Below, in pieces: positions 1-7,040 of a stretch of DNA of 10,060 nucleotides (positions within the stretch are counted from its first letter, which is position 1; every line of letters begins with the position of its first letter). A model generated the notes under the pieces. It saw only the letters and a list, made by a program, of their open reading frames with translations, made no database searches and was not told where the DNA came from. Position numbers and translations under genes: made by a program. The DNA comes from Verrucomicrobia bacterium UBA1731. GTDB taxonomy: Bacteria > Verrucomicrobiota > Kiritimatiellia > RFP12 > UBA1067. Where the stretch lies: contig DCIH01000015.1 in the NCBI GenBank assembly GCA_002317575.1, positions 1-10,060 of the forward strand, in the 5' to 3' direction.

Positions 1-1
1 G

Positions 2-661
2 GACGATTCCGGTCCGTACAAGATCCTCCGTTCCGACGAGCCGTATTCGACCGACCTGTTCCACGGCTGCCGCCGCCAGTTCGGCATGCGCATGCTGTTC
101 AAGTCCAAGAAGGACGGCTCCGACATCGAGCTCTACCACGGCCCGTTCGGCGTGTGGGGGACGGTGTTCTACGGCACGGACGGCATCGTGGCGGTGAACC
201 GCGGCAAGATCGCGGTGTGGAAGGGCACGGGTCTCGTGAAGCCCACGGCGGAAATCCGCCAGAAGCTTCAGGACGTCTCGTTCATGCCCGACAAGATCGT
301 CGCCGAATCCGTTGGTAAGGACTATGGTACCGACTCCTCCGCGAAGAGCGACAACAAGCTCGACAACGCGGTGGCGAAGCTCATCAAGGACTTCGACCTC
401 GCGAACGCGAAGGTCCAGGTGTACAAGAGCGTCAACCAGGTGCAGAACTTCTGCGAATGCATGGCTTCGCGCGAAATGACGATTTCGCCCGCCGAAGTCG
501 GCGGCCGCAGCGCGACCCTGTGCCTCCTGTGCAACATGTCCTACAAGTACGACACGGGCTTCGATTGGGAACCCAAGGCGATGGAACTCGCCGGCAAGAA
601 CTGCAAGGGCCTCTCGATCAAGCGCGATGTCTACCGCAAGGGCTGGGACATCGTGGTCTGA
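2..661 (+). CDS. Gfo/Idh/MocA-family oxidoreductase, C-terminal part (5' end outside window)
   Basis: This is the last 219 residues of a larger protein. The frame is open from base 2 to the TGA at 659-661, and the ATG at 86 is internal because family-like sequence continues upstream of it. The family features seen belong to the C-terminal domain of Gfo/Idh/MocA proteins: a beta-strand patch GVWGTVFYGTDGIVAVNRG, then NFCECMASRE, EVGGRSATLCLLCN and FDWEPKAMEL near the end. These match the usual pattern of 'NF.D.I.SR', 'GHRSA..CHL.NI' and 'WDP'. The NAD(P)-binding Rossmann part, with the cofactor motif, lies outside the window. Family members oxidise or reduce sugars and cyclitols, and some are NAD-dependent glycosidases such as GH109. 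The substrate cannot be told from this piece. One oddity is a Gly where relatives usually carry His in 'GHRS'. A strong terminator at 739-775 ends the unit. Confidence 0.85.
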   Translation, partial: DDSGPYKILRSDEPYSTDLFHGCRRQFGMRMLFKSKKDGSDIELYHGPFGVWGTVFYGTDGIVAVNRGKIAVWKGTGLVKPTAEIRQKLQDVSFMPDKIVAESVGKDYGTDSSAKSDNKLDNAVAKLIKDFDLANAKVQVYKSVNQVQNFCECMASREMTISPAEVGGRSATLCLLCNMSYKYDTGFDWEPKAMELAGKNCKGLSIKRDVYRKGWDIVV

Positions 662-666
662 TCGGA

Positions 667-736
667 ACGAATCGTTCCACGCGCTTGGTCACGCCGGCGG
701 AGCGGCGTGACCCCCTTGAGGACGAATCGTTCCACG
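667..736. repeat. 15-bp direct repeat with palindromic core, two copies
   Basis: ACGAATCGTTCCACG occurs at 667-681 and again, identical, at 722-736, an offset of 55 bp. Each copy has the 9-bp palindromic core ACGAATCGT. The first copy extends to a full 7+1+7 palindrome at 664-678 (GGAACGA-A-TCGTTCC). Between the copies sits the hairpin at 687-712. Paired palindromes about five helical turns apart upstream of a promoter could be activator or repressor sites for the gene at 824. The repeat is directly visible; the regulatory role is a guess. Confidence 0.55.
687..712 (+). other. Perfect 10-bp inverted repeat / RNA hairpin
   Basis: GGTCACGCCG (687-696) pairs perfectly with CGGCGTGACC (703-712) around a six-base loop, GCGGAG. 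No T-run follows, so it is not itself a canonical intrinsic terminator. It lies just after the oxidoreductase stop codon and could protect the 3' end of that transcript, or it could be a dispersed repetitive palindrome. A related but shortened sequence occurs at 9195-9231. Confidence 0.6.
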
Positions 737-738
737 TG

Positions 739-775
739 AAAGACAACCCCGCCATTTGGCGGGGTTGTCTTTTGT
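739..775 (+). terminator. Intrinsic terminator after the oxidoreductase gene
   Basis: The left arm at 739-753 and right arm at 758-772 form a perfect 15-bp stem with an ATTT loop, the core being ACAACCCCGCC/GGCGGGGTTGT. The T-run TTTTGT spans 770-775. This is a textbook Rho-independent terminator on the + strand. It separates the oxidoreductase transcript from the downstream gene, whose promoter overlaps the terminator's right arm. Confidence 0.92.
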
Positions 776-793
776 ATTCCGCTGGGCTACAAT
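765..793 (+). promoter_or_regulatory. Sigma70-like promoter for the DUF4091 gene at 824
   Basis: TTGTCT (765-770, 4 of 6 against TTGACA) and TACAAT (788-793, 5 of 6 against TATAAT) are separated by an ideal 17-bp spacer. Transcription would start near 800, leaving a leader of about 24 nt. The -35 box lies inside the 3' arm of the preceding terminator, so one sequence would serve both purposes. No other box pair in this gap fits as well. Confidence 0.65.
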
Positions 794-823
794 GGGCGCA
801 TCTTCCATCCTTCAGGAGACGCG

Positions 824-2632
824 ATGAAACAGTTGACGTTGATGACGGCTTTCGCGGCGGCGCTCGGTGCATTCGCGGCGGCCGACGTGCAGTCGAATCC
901 GCTGGCGGCGCGCATTGCCGCCGATTTCCCCACGATGCCCGCGAGCGGCATCTGCCGCTACGCCGTGCCGGCGACGGGCGAACGGCAGTATCTGCCCGAC
1001 GTCTACCCCGAGGACGGCATCCCCGGCGCGCCGTGCGCCATCATCGCCTCGCGCGACGAATACGAGCCCGGTTCGTTCGTCCTGTACGCGACGAAGGACC
1101 TGGGCAAGGTCCAGTTCAAGGTGGGCGACCTGCGCAGCGCCAAGGGCGACGTGTTTCCCGCGAAGGAACTCGACCTCAAGGTCGTCAAGGTGTGGTACCA
1201 GAACGGCAACGGCTGGTACAGCTACTTCCAGGACGTGGGGCTCAAGCTCTGTCCCGAGCTCCTCCTGAACGACGAGGATCTCGTGCGCGTCGACGAGACG
1301 ACCACGAACAACTACGCGCGCCTCGTCGAAAAGGACGGCACGAAGAGCGAGTTCTGGATCACCGCGCCGCGTTCCGCCGCGCAGATCCGCACGCCCGAGG
1401 TCTATCAGGGCTACCACCGCAGCAACGAACCGTTCATGTGCATGAAGGAGAACTTCAAGGACGCGAAGACCTTCCAGGGCGCGACGCTCCAGGGCGGCCG
1501 CTGCAAGCAGTTCTTCCTCACGGCGCATGTCGGCAAGGACGCGAAGCCCGGCCTCTACAAGGGCGCCATCCAGCTCGTGAAGGACGGCAAGAAGATCGAC
1601 GAGGTGCCCGTGTCGCTGCGCATCCACGACATCCTGCTGCCGAAACCGAAATGCTACTTCGACGTCGAGAAGGACTTCGTCACCTGGTTCTGCGAGTATG
1701 TGAGCGTCGGCCACATCACCACGATCAACGGGGGCGACAAGGAGCTCGCCAAGCGCCAGCTGCCGGCGATCCTCGCGAACTACGCGCGCCACGGCTATGT
1801 GACGCCGTGCTTCGACGGTTCGGGAACGACCTGGGGACGGAAGATCGCGCAGGAGGCCGGGCTCGACTACACGCACGGGGGCGCCGGCAGCACGAAGCGC
1901 GCGAACATGGCCGAGATGCGCCTGCACGCCGAGCTGCTCGCGCGCCGGCTGGACAAGGAGATCGGCCACCACAAGGGCACGATGCTCGGCTGGGGCGACG
2001 AGTACGGCCTCGGCACGCTGCGCGGCATCCGCGATATGATCAAGACCTACCACGAGAAGGGTTTCATCTTCTCCATCAACTCGCGTTACGGCTACGACGC
2101 CGGCGCGAACGTGGCCGACCTCTACTGGCCGCCGGTCGATCCGGACGGCCGATCAGCCTCCCAGACGGCGAAGTTCAACGACCTCGGCGGCGCGGGCTGG
2201 TTCGGTTGGTACGCCAACCACCATGTCGGCCCCGAGAATCCCGCGTTCAATCGCCGCCAGTACGGGTTCGGTCCGTACCGTGCGGGCTTGAGCTGCAACT
2301 ACAACTACGCGCACCACCTGGACGGCTGGAACGACATCGCGCCGTCCCTCTACCGTCCGATGATGCTCATCTACGGCACGGGCGACGGCTGCGTGGACAC
2401 GCTCGCCTGGGAAGGTTTCCGCGAGGGGCAGGACGACATCCGCTACGCGACGCGCCTCAAACAGCTCGCGTTGCCGCTCTCGCGCGGCGAGAACGTCGAG
2501 GCGCGCTACGCGGCGAAGCTGGCGCTCAAGCTCCTCGCCGACGCGGACCGCGACGACATGGATCTGACCACGCTGCGCCTCGAGATGATCGAGTGGATCC
2601 TGAAGCTGCAGAAGTTTGACATCAAGGGGTGA
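824..2632 (+). CDS. Secreted DUF4091 / GH123-like glycoside hydrolase (copy 1)
   Basis: A 602-residue protein starting at ATG 824, with AGGAG at 814-818 five bases upstream. The N-terminus has a signal peptide (Lys-3, hydrophobic run to about residue 20, likely cleavage at AFAAA-D), so it is exported. Residues about 45-270 form an all-beta N-terminal region with the segment KVVKVWYQNGNGWYSYF (119-135). The C-terminal region carries DUF4091/GH123 signatures: GWYANHHVGPENP (461-473), CNYNYAHHLDGWND (491-504) and WEGFREGQDDIRYAT (529-543). An Asp-Glu pair, D392-E393 in GWGDEYG, sits where GH123 beta-N-acetylgalactosaminidases carry their catalytic Asp-Glu (substrate-assisted hydrolysis). Family membership is clear; the exact sugar is inference, since many DUF4091 proteins are uncharacterised. 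Its own promoter lies at 765-793. The lipoprotein gene 69 nt downstream is probably co-transcribed. A paralog is encoded at 5197-7032. Confidence 0.9.
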   Translation: MKQLTLMTAFAAALGAFAAADVQSNPLAARIAADFPTMPASGICRYAVPATGERQYLPDVYPEDGIPGAPCAIIASRDEYEPGSFVLYATKDLGKVQFKVGDLRSAKGDVFPAKELDLKVVKVWYQNGNGWYSYFQDVGLKLCPELLLNDEDLVRVDETTTNNYARLVEKDGTKSEFWITAPRSAAQIRTPEVYQGYHRSNEPFMCMKENFKDAKTFQGATLQGGRCKQFFLTAHVGKDAKPGLYKGAIQLVKDGKKIDEVPVSLRIHDILLPKPKCYFDVEKDFVTWFCEYVSVGHITTINGGDKELAKRQLPAILANYARHGYVTPCFDGSGTTWGRKIAQEAGLDYTHGGAGSTKRANMAEMRLHAELLARRLDKEIGHHKGTMLGWGDEYGLGTLRGIRDMIKTYHEKGFIFSINSRYGYDAGANVADLYWPPVDPDGRSASQTAKFNDLGGAGWFGWYANHHVGPENPAFNRRQYGFGPYRAGLSCNYNYAHHLDGWNDIAPSLYRPMMLIYGTGDGCVDTLAWEGFREGQDDIRYATRLKQLALPLSRGENVEARYAAKLALKLLADADRDDMDLTTLRLEMIEWILKLQKFDIKG

Positions 2633-2640
2633 ACGGGCAG

Positions 2641-2662
2641 GGCGGCGAGTCCTCTCGCCGCC
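2641..2662 (+). other. Intergenic hairpin without U-tract between the DUF4091 and lipoprotein genes
   Basis: GGCGGCGAG (2641-2649) pairs perfectly with CTCGCCGCC (2654-2662) around the loop TCCT, eight bases after the stop codon. No T-run follows, so strong termination is unlikely. It may act as an mRNA-stability or processing stem inside the two-gene transcript, or be a remnant palindrome. The identical nine-base stem recurs at 5107-5128, where it does have a T-rich tail. Confidence 0.6.
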
Positions 2663-2663
2663 G

Positions 2664-2701
2664 TCGAAGGTGGAAAGTTGAACCGTTGAAAGGTTTTTGA
2701 A
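2664..2701 (+). promoter_or_regulatory. A-rich leader with repeated GTTGAA units and weak ribosome binding site
   Basis: The 38 bases before ATG 2702 are markedly less GC-rich than their surroundings. GTTGAA occurs at 2677-2682 and 2685-2690, eight bases apart, within a looser eight-base periodicity starting near GAAGGTGG. GAAAGG at 2688-2693 is the best Shine-Dalgarno candidate, eight bases before the ATG. The low structure and A-richness may favour ribosome access after the GC-rich hairpin. No convincing promoter is seen here, so co-transcription with the upstream gene is likely. Confidence 0.4.
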
Positions 2702-5086
2702 ATGAAGATTATTACCGATTGTTCTGTTGTCGTGGCGGCGATGGCGGCGTTGATTGCCGCGGGATGCTCGACCGACAAACCCGAGACGGCCAATCCCGCG
2801 GCTTCTGCCGTGGAGGCCACGAGCGCCGGTGGGGCGGGCGCGCCGCGCACGCCGCCGGCCGCGAAACCCGCGCCCAAGCCGCGCAACGCGCAGGAGCGCC
2901 TGCGCGCGTTCGCCAAGGACGTGAACGACCCCGCGAAGAAGCTCGGCACCGTCGACGCCGTGAAGATGTTCGAGGACTACCGCGCGACGAACCCCGACTG
3001 CACGAACCTGAACGTGCGCGTCGACCTCGACTACGAAATCCTCCGCCGCTGCAAGGGCGACGGCACGCCGCGCGGCGCCCAGTTCGACGCTGCCTTCGCC
3101 CGCGCGACGCTCGCCAAGGTCGCGCCGCGCATCTACGACGACCCCGCCGTCGCCGCGCGGACCAAGTACGACGCCGTGAACCAGCACTGCACGCGGCTGT
3201 GCGACGAGGGCAAATTCGACGAGGCCATCGCCATCGCCAAGCGCTATGCCGAGCAGAAGGACGCGAAGGGCAACCGCATCCCCCTCCAGTTCGTCGCGCT
3301 CAAGAACGTCTACCGCTACGCCGACCGCTACGCCGACGCGAAGGCCGCCCTGCTGCAGGCGATCGCCGCGAATCCCCAGAACGCCGACCAATGCGCCTCC
3401 GCCGCGTATCTCGCGCTTGAGTTCGGCGACGTGCAGGCCGTGCCGGATATCTGGAAGCTCAACACCGACCGCGAAGCCGCGTACCGGGTCATGGAGTGGG
3501 TGCTCGCGAACAAGGACGCGCTCGAGCCGGTCGCCGCGTTCCGCGACGAAACGCTCAAAGGCGTGCTGCCGTACGTCACCGACGTGAAGGTCGCGCCGGG
3601 CCGCCGCCTGTCGCTCGCCTGCCGCGCCGGCATCACGGAGGACACGCCGTACGCCGCCGCGTTGCGCGGGGCGGTGCGCGACGTGCTTGCGTCCGGCAAG
3701 GCCGGCTTCGGCGGGGACGTCATCCACACGCTCAAGTGGTCGTTCATGGACGGCAACTGGAAGCGCTTCGCCACCGTGTACGCCGATCTCGCCGACGCCG
3801 GGGCGCTTCGGACGCCCGAGCTCCGCCGCGCGCACGTGTACGCGCTCGTGGCGCTCGGCCGCACGAAGGAGGCGCTCGCGGCCGCCGCGAAATACCGCGC
3901 CGAATTCAAGAAGCCGGTCGACCTGGTGAAGATGGACGTCCTGACGGCCATCGCGGAAGACCGCGATGCGCTGCCCGTGATCGAGGCCGCCAAACTCGAG
4001 CCCAAGGACCACGCGCGCGTCGTGCAGCTCGCGTCCCAGTGGACGCTCGTGCTGCAGAAGAACGACGCGTGCCGCCGCTACGCGGACGCCTACGCGAAGC
4101 TGATCGCGCCGATCCCGCAGCGGCGGCAGAACGTGACGTGGTCCGACAAGCCGCTCGACGGCGAGGCCGAATGGCGCGCGATCTATCCGCAGCTCGAAAA
4201 GAGCTTCGTGGACGTGAAGATGTGCGGCGATCTGGAGAACCTCGTCACGGACGTCGCCACGGGCCGCATCGCCGTGGAGAAGACGGACAAGGACACGAAG
4301 AACGCGAAGATGGAAGTGAGCACGGCGTGCGATGTGAAGGGTCTGCACGTCTATCTGCGCGTCGCCGATCCGAACGCGCGCGCCGTGGAGGACGGTTTCG
4401 CCGGCGGCATGGGCACGGAGATGTACTTCGCGCCCGGCGACAACCAGCCCTACATCTGCTTCGGCGGCGACGCCCGCCAGGCGATCCAGTACCTCTTCGG
4501 CACCACCTACACGTGGGCGGAACATCAGCGCCTCGTCAAGGACGACCCCACCAAGCCGTACGACATGAAGGGCGACATGTTCTTCAGCGACGCGGACTAC
4601 GTCACGCATCTCTTCTTCCCGTGGGACGCGTTCTACCAGAAGCTGCCCGCGGCGCCCGGCACGGAATGGAAGTTCGACGTGCTGACGGACGGTTTCAGCT
4701 GGGGCGGATCCCAGGGCGTTCACGAGAGTTCCAGCTGGGGGCGGCTCGTGTTCAACCTGACGCCTGCGCAACTGACGGCCGTTCGCCGCCGTCTGCTGCT
4801 CAAGAACGCCAAGTCGTGGAAGCGCGGCGAGAAGCGCGAATACGCGGTGGTGGCGCCGTTCGACCGCTGGGCCGATCCCGTCGTGGGCGATCCGGATTTC
4901 TACAAGGCCTCGCTCAAGCCGCTCGAAGAAGAACTTACGGCATATTCGAAGCGCGTGAAGCCCGACATGACCGACGCCGACGTGAACGAGATCTACGAGA
5001 AGGCCGTGCCGCGCTGGATCGGTCTCAAGCACGAGATCGACCGTCTTCGCCGCGAGTATCTCACGAAGAAGAGCTTGGGTCTGTGA
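2702..5086 (+). CDS. Large lipoprotein with TPR-like helical region and CBM9-like C-terminal domain (copy 1)
   Basis: A 794-residue protein. The N-terminus is a lipoprotein signal with a hydrophobic run ending LIAAGC, so Cys22 would be lipidated. Ser follows, which by the E. coli sorting rule suggests the outer membrane. Residues 23-62 are an Ala/Pro/Thr-rich linker. Residues about 65-480 are alpha-helical with TPR-like repeats, for example around 156-187 (CDEGKFDEAIAIAKRYAEQ) and 375-402 (ALGRTKEALAAAAKYRA). Residues about 500-690 resemble a CBM9/DOMON-type beta-sandwich: GLHVYLRVADPNAR (547-560), EMYFAPGD (573-580) and YVTHLFFPWDAFY (633-645). The tail from about 717 is helical and begins with FDRWADPVVGDPDFY. 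CBM9-like domains bind sugars, so a glycan-capturing surface partner for the DUF4091 enzymes is a reasonable inference. No catalytic site is recognised. The protein at 7041-9191 has the same architecture. Confidence 0.75.
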   Translation: MKIITDCSVVVAAMAALIAAGCSTDKPETANPAASAVEATSAGGAGAPRTPPAAKPAPKPRNAQERLRAFAKDVNDPAKKLGTVDAVKMFEDYRATNPDCTNLNVRVDLDYEILRRCKGDGTPRGAQFDAAFARATLAKVAPRIYDDPAVAARTKYDAVNQHCTRLCDEGKFDEAIAIAKRYAEQKDAKGNRIPLQFVALKNVYRYADRYADAKAALLQAIAANPQNADQCASAAYLALEFGDVQAVPDIWKLNTDREAAYRVMEWVLANKDALEPVAAFRDETLKGVLPYVTDVKVAPGRRLSLACRAGITEDTPYAAALRGAVRDVLASGKAGFGGDVIHTLKWSFMDGNWKRFATVYADLADAGALRTPELRRAHVYALVALGRTKEALAAAAKYRAEFKKPVDLVKMDVLTAIAEDRDALPVIEAAKLEPKDHARVVQLASQWTLVLQKNDACRRYADAYAKLIAPIPQRRQNVTWSDKPLDGEAEWRAIYPQLEKSFVDVKMCGDLENLVTDVATGRIAVEKTDKDTKNAKMEVSTACDVKGLHVYLRVADPNARAVEDGFAGGMGTEMYFAPGDNQPYICFGGDARQAIQYLFGTTYTWAEHQRLVKDDPTKPYDMKGDMFFSDADYVTHLFFPWDAFYQKLPAAPGTEWKFDVLTDGFSWGGSQGVHESSSWGRLVFNLTPAQLTAVRRRLLLKNAKSWKRGEKREYAVVAPFDRWADPVVGDPDFYKASLKPLEEELTAYSKRVKPDMTDADVNEIYEKAVPRWIGLKHEIDRLRREYLTKKSLGL

Positions 5087-5106
5087 CAGGGCGCCGGGTG
5101 CGCCGC

Positions 5107-5138
5107 GGCGGCGAGGGGACTCGCCGCCTTTCTTTTCT
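5107..5138 (+). terminator. Intrinsic terminator after the first lipoprotein gene
   Basis: GGCGGCGAG (5107-5115) and CTCGCCGCC (5120-5128) form a perfect nine-bp GC-rich stem around GGGA, followed directly by TTTCTTTTCT (5129-5138). It lies 20 bases after the stop codon and should end the transcript of the first DUF4091-lipoprotein pair. The second pair therefore needs its own promoter. I see no clear -35/-10 pair in 5139-5180. Confidence 0.88.
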
Positions 5139-5172
5139 GGATGTTGGGTGAACGATTTACGGCGAAGGGGCA

Positions 5173-5189
5173 TTGTACTTTACAAGGAG
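5173..5189 (+). promoter_or_regulatory. Ribosome binding site fixing the start at 5197, with a small adjacent inverted repeat
   Basis: AAGGAG at 5184-5189, seven bases before ATG 5197, is a near-perfect Shine-Dalgarno sequence. It rules out the upstream in-frame TTG at 5173, which lies ahead of the site. TTGTA (5173-5177) and TACAA (5181-5185) form a short inverted repeat with a three-base loop that touches the ribosome site. It is too weak to claim as a regulatory structure. Confidence 0.7.
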
Positions 5190-5196
5190 AACAAGT

Positions 5197-7032
5197 ATGC
5201 TGAAATGGTCGGTGGCGGGGGCGGCGTTGTGCGTCTCCTGGACGGTCGCCGCGGCGACGGCCGTGACGATGGACGAGCGTTATGCGTTTCCGGACGGCGG
5301 CGCGGCGAACCGCGCGCGGGTCGAGGCGCAGGCGGAGGGCGCGTACTGGAAGGGCGCCAAACTCGCGGCGTGCCGCGTGGAGGCCTTGTCCGGCATCCGG
5401 CGTACCGCCGACCTGTTCCCCGAGGACGGCGACTTCAAAGGTCCGCTCAAGGCGACCGTGTCCGGCGACGAATGGGAAAGCGCCTCCGTCCAGCTCTTCG
5501 CGTTCGAGGATCTGAAGGACGTGCTCGTCACCCCGGCCGATCTCGTCTCAAAGGAAGGCAACAAACTGCCCGCCGCCGAAATCGACGTGAAAGTCGTCAA
5601 GGTGTGGTACCAGCAGGGCACGGCCTGGGGCAGCTTCTTCGCGGACGGCCTGAGGCGCATCGCGACGCCCGAGCTTCTGCTCCATGACGATTCGCTCGTG
5701 GTGGTGGACCACGTGGCGCACGAGAACTACCTCAGGTGCGACTACGGCAGCTCCAGCGCCTACCGCTGGGTGAGCTTCGACGCCACCGACGTCGCGCACA
5801 CGCACGAGGGCCAGGTGGATCTCAAGTGGATACACGACGCCGAGACGCTCAGCCCCTTCGCGCTGCAGAAGCACGCGTTCAAGCAGCTGATGTTCACGAT
5901 CCACGCGCCGAAGGGGCTTCCCGCGGGGCTCTACCGCGGCGCGTTCGCGGTGACGGTGGGCGGACGGAAGGCGTTCGATCTGCCCGTCGAGGTGCGCGCG
6001 CTCGGGTTCGATTTGCCGCAGCCGGCGACGTTCCGCGACCTGAACCGCCGCTTCTTCGGCGCGGCGTACATGGGCAAGCTGCACTTCACCGTGCAGGACC
6101 ATCCGAAGATGCTCAAGAACATCGCGCGGCACAACATGAAGAACTTCCTCATGAACCCGTTCTTCACGCCCGGCGACGTGGAGCACCACTGCAAGATGTA
6201 CCAGGAGGCGGGTTGCGACACGGACTACCTCTTTGGCGCGCTGCCGTACTGCGGCATCCGCACGAGCTATCCCGCCCAGGAGACGGACGCGAGCTACGTC
6301 AACTTCCTCAACATCCGCAATTCGATCTCCAACACGCTCGACGCCATCCGCGCCGTGCTGGGCAAGGACGCGAAGGCGTACTCCTACGGCATCGACGAAG
6401 GCAGTGCGTGGACCGTGCGCTGCGAGCGCGACACGTGGAAGAACGTGCACCGGCTGGGCGGCAACGTGTGCGTCGCCACGCGCTACCATCCGTTTCTCCT
6501 GTTCAACCTCGACCTCGCGATTCTCCCGCGCCAGCCGCGCCAGATGCGCCGCTTCCAGGCGGACACCCTGCACGAGGGCAATCCCGACGCGCTGGTGATG
6601 TGGTACGCCGACCCGCACTCGGGTCCCGAGAATCCCGACTACACGCGCCGCATCTACGGCTGGCAGACGTGGCGCTGCAACTACGACGGCTTCATGCAGT
6701 ACATCCTCTTCCGCGACAACTGGAACGACTTCTGGGTGCCGAACGAAGGCGCGCTCCGGGGACTCATGCTCGCGTATCCAGCGGCGGACGATCTGCTGGA
6801 CACGATCGAATGGGAAGGTTTGCGCGAAGGCGTGGACGACGTGCGCTACTGCACGTACCTCCGGCAGCTGGTGGCCGAAGGCCGCAAATCGGGCGACGCG
6901 GAAACGGACTACGCCGCGCGCGCCGCGGCCACGTGGCTGTCGCAGGTCGACTGCGAGCGTTCCTCGCTCGCGTATCTCCGCGCCGAGACGATCGCGCGCA
7001 TCAACAAGCTCCGCAAGCTGCTCGGAAAGTGA
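5197..7032 (+). CDS. Secreted DUF4091 / GH123-like glycoside hydrolase (copy 2)
   Basis: A 611-residue protein. The ATG at 5197 is chosen because AAGGAG lies seven bases upstream and the protein then opens with a signal peptide, MLKWSVAGAALCVSWTVAAA. It parallels the protein at 824-2632 along its length: KVVKVWYQQGTAWGSFF (132-148), the family signatures WYADPHSGPENP (469-480) and WEGLREGVDDVRYCT (539-553), and an Asp-Glu pair at D400-E401 in SYGIDEGSAW. GH123 enzymes use such a pair for substrate-assisted cleavage of beta-N-acetylgalactosaminides. The surroundings of the pair differ between the two copies (YGIDEGSAW versus GWGDEYGLG), which suggests different substrates. The region corresponding to copy 1's NYNYAHH is replaced by CNYDGFMQYILFRDNWND. 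The lipoprotein gene follows after 8 nt, so the two are co-transcribed. The family assignment is firm; the substrate is inference. Confidence 0.9.
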   Translation: MLKWSVAGAALCVSWTVAAATAVTMDERYAFPDGGAANRARVEAQAEGAYWKGAKLAACRVEALSGIRRTADLFPEDGDFKGPLKATVSGDEWESASVQLFAFEDLKDVLVTPADLVSKEGNKLPAAEIDVKVVKVWYQQGTAWGSFFADGLRRIATPELLLHDDSLVVVDHVAHENYLRCDYGSSSAYRWVSFDATDVAHTHEGQVDLKWIHDAETLSPFALQKHAFKQLMFTIHAPKGLPAGLYRGAFAVTVGGRKAFDLPVEVRALGFDLPQPATFRDLNRRFFGAAYMGKLHFTVQDHPKMLKNIARHNMKNFLMNPFFTPGDVEHHCKMYQEAGCDTDYLFGALPYCGIRTSYPAQETDASYVNFLNIRNSISNTLDAIRAVLGKDAKAYSYGIDEGSAWTVRCERDTWKNVHRLGGNVCVATRYHPFLLFNLDLAILPRQPRQMRRFQADTLHEGNPDALVMWYADPHSGPENPDYTRRIYGWQTWRCNYDGFMQYILFRDNWNDFWVPNEGALRGLMLAYPAADDLLDTIEWEGLREGVDDVRYCTYLRQLVAEGRKSGDAETDYAARAAATWLSQVDCERSSLAYLRAETIARINKLRKLLGK

Positions 7033-7040
7033 GGCGCGCC

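Noticed and set aside
86..88. ATG at 86 as the true start of the oxidoreductase gene
   Set aside because: The frame stays open to base 2 with plausible protein sequence, no ribosome site precedes 86, and the protein lacks the N-terminal cofactor-binding domain every family member needs. It is an internal Met of a partial gene.
457..2619. Plus-strand open frame of 720 codons overlapping the oxidoreductase and first DUF4091 gene
   Set aside because: The translation is Arg/Pro-rich low-complexity sequence and spans the terminator and promoter between two clear genes.
2153..5173. Long minus-strand open frame of about 1000 codons
   Set aside because: It lies antisense to two well-supported genes. 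The translation is rich in Arg, Val, Leu, Gly and His without family motifs, as expected for a shadow of high-GC codon bias.
5139..5183. Promoter upstream of the second DUF4091 gene
   Set aside because: TTGGGT at 5144-5149 and TACTTT at 5176-5181 have a spacing of about 26 bp and poor matches. A promoter should exist after the terminator, but I cannot point to one with confidence.
5173..5196. TTG at 5173 as an alternative start for the second DUF4091 protein
   Set aside because: It lies upstream of the strong AAGGAG site at 5184-5189 and would add eight residues in front of a well-formed signal peptide. The ATG at 5197 is correctly spaced.
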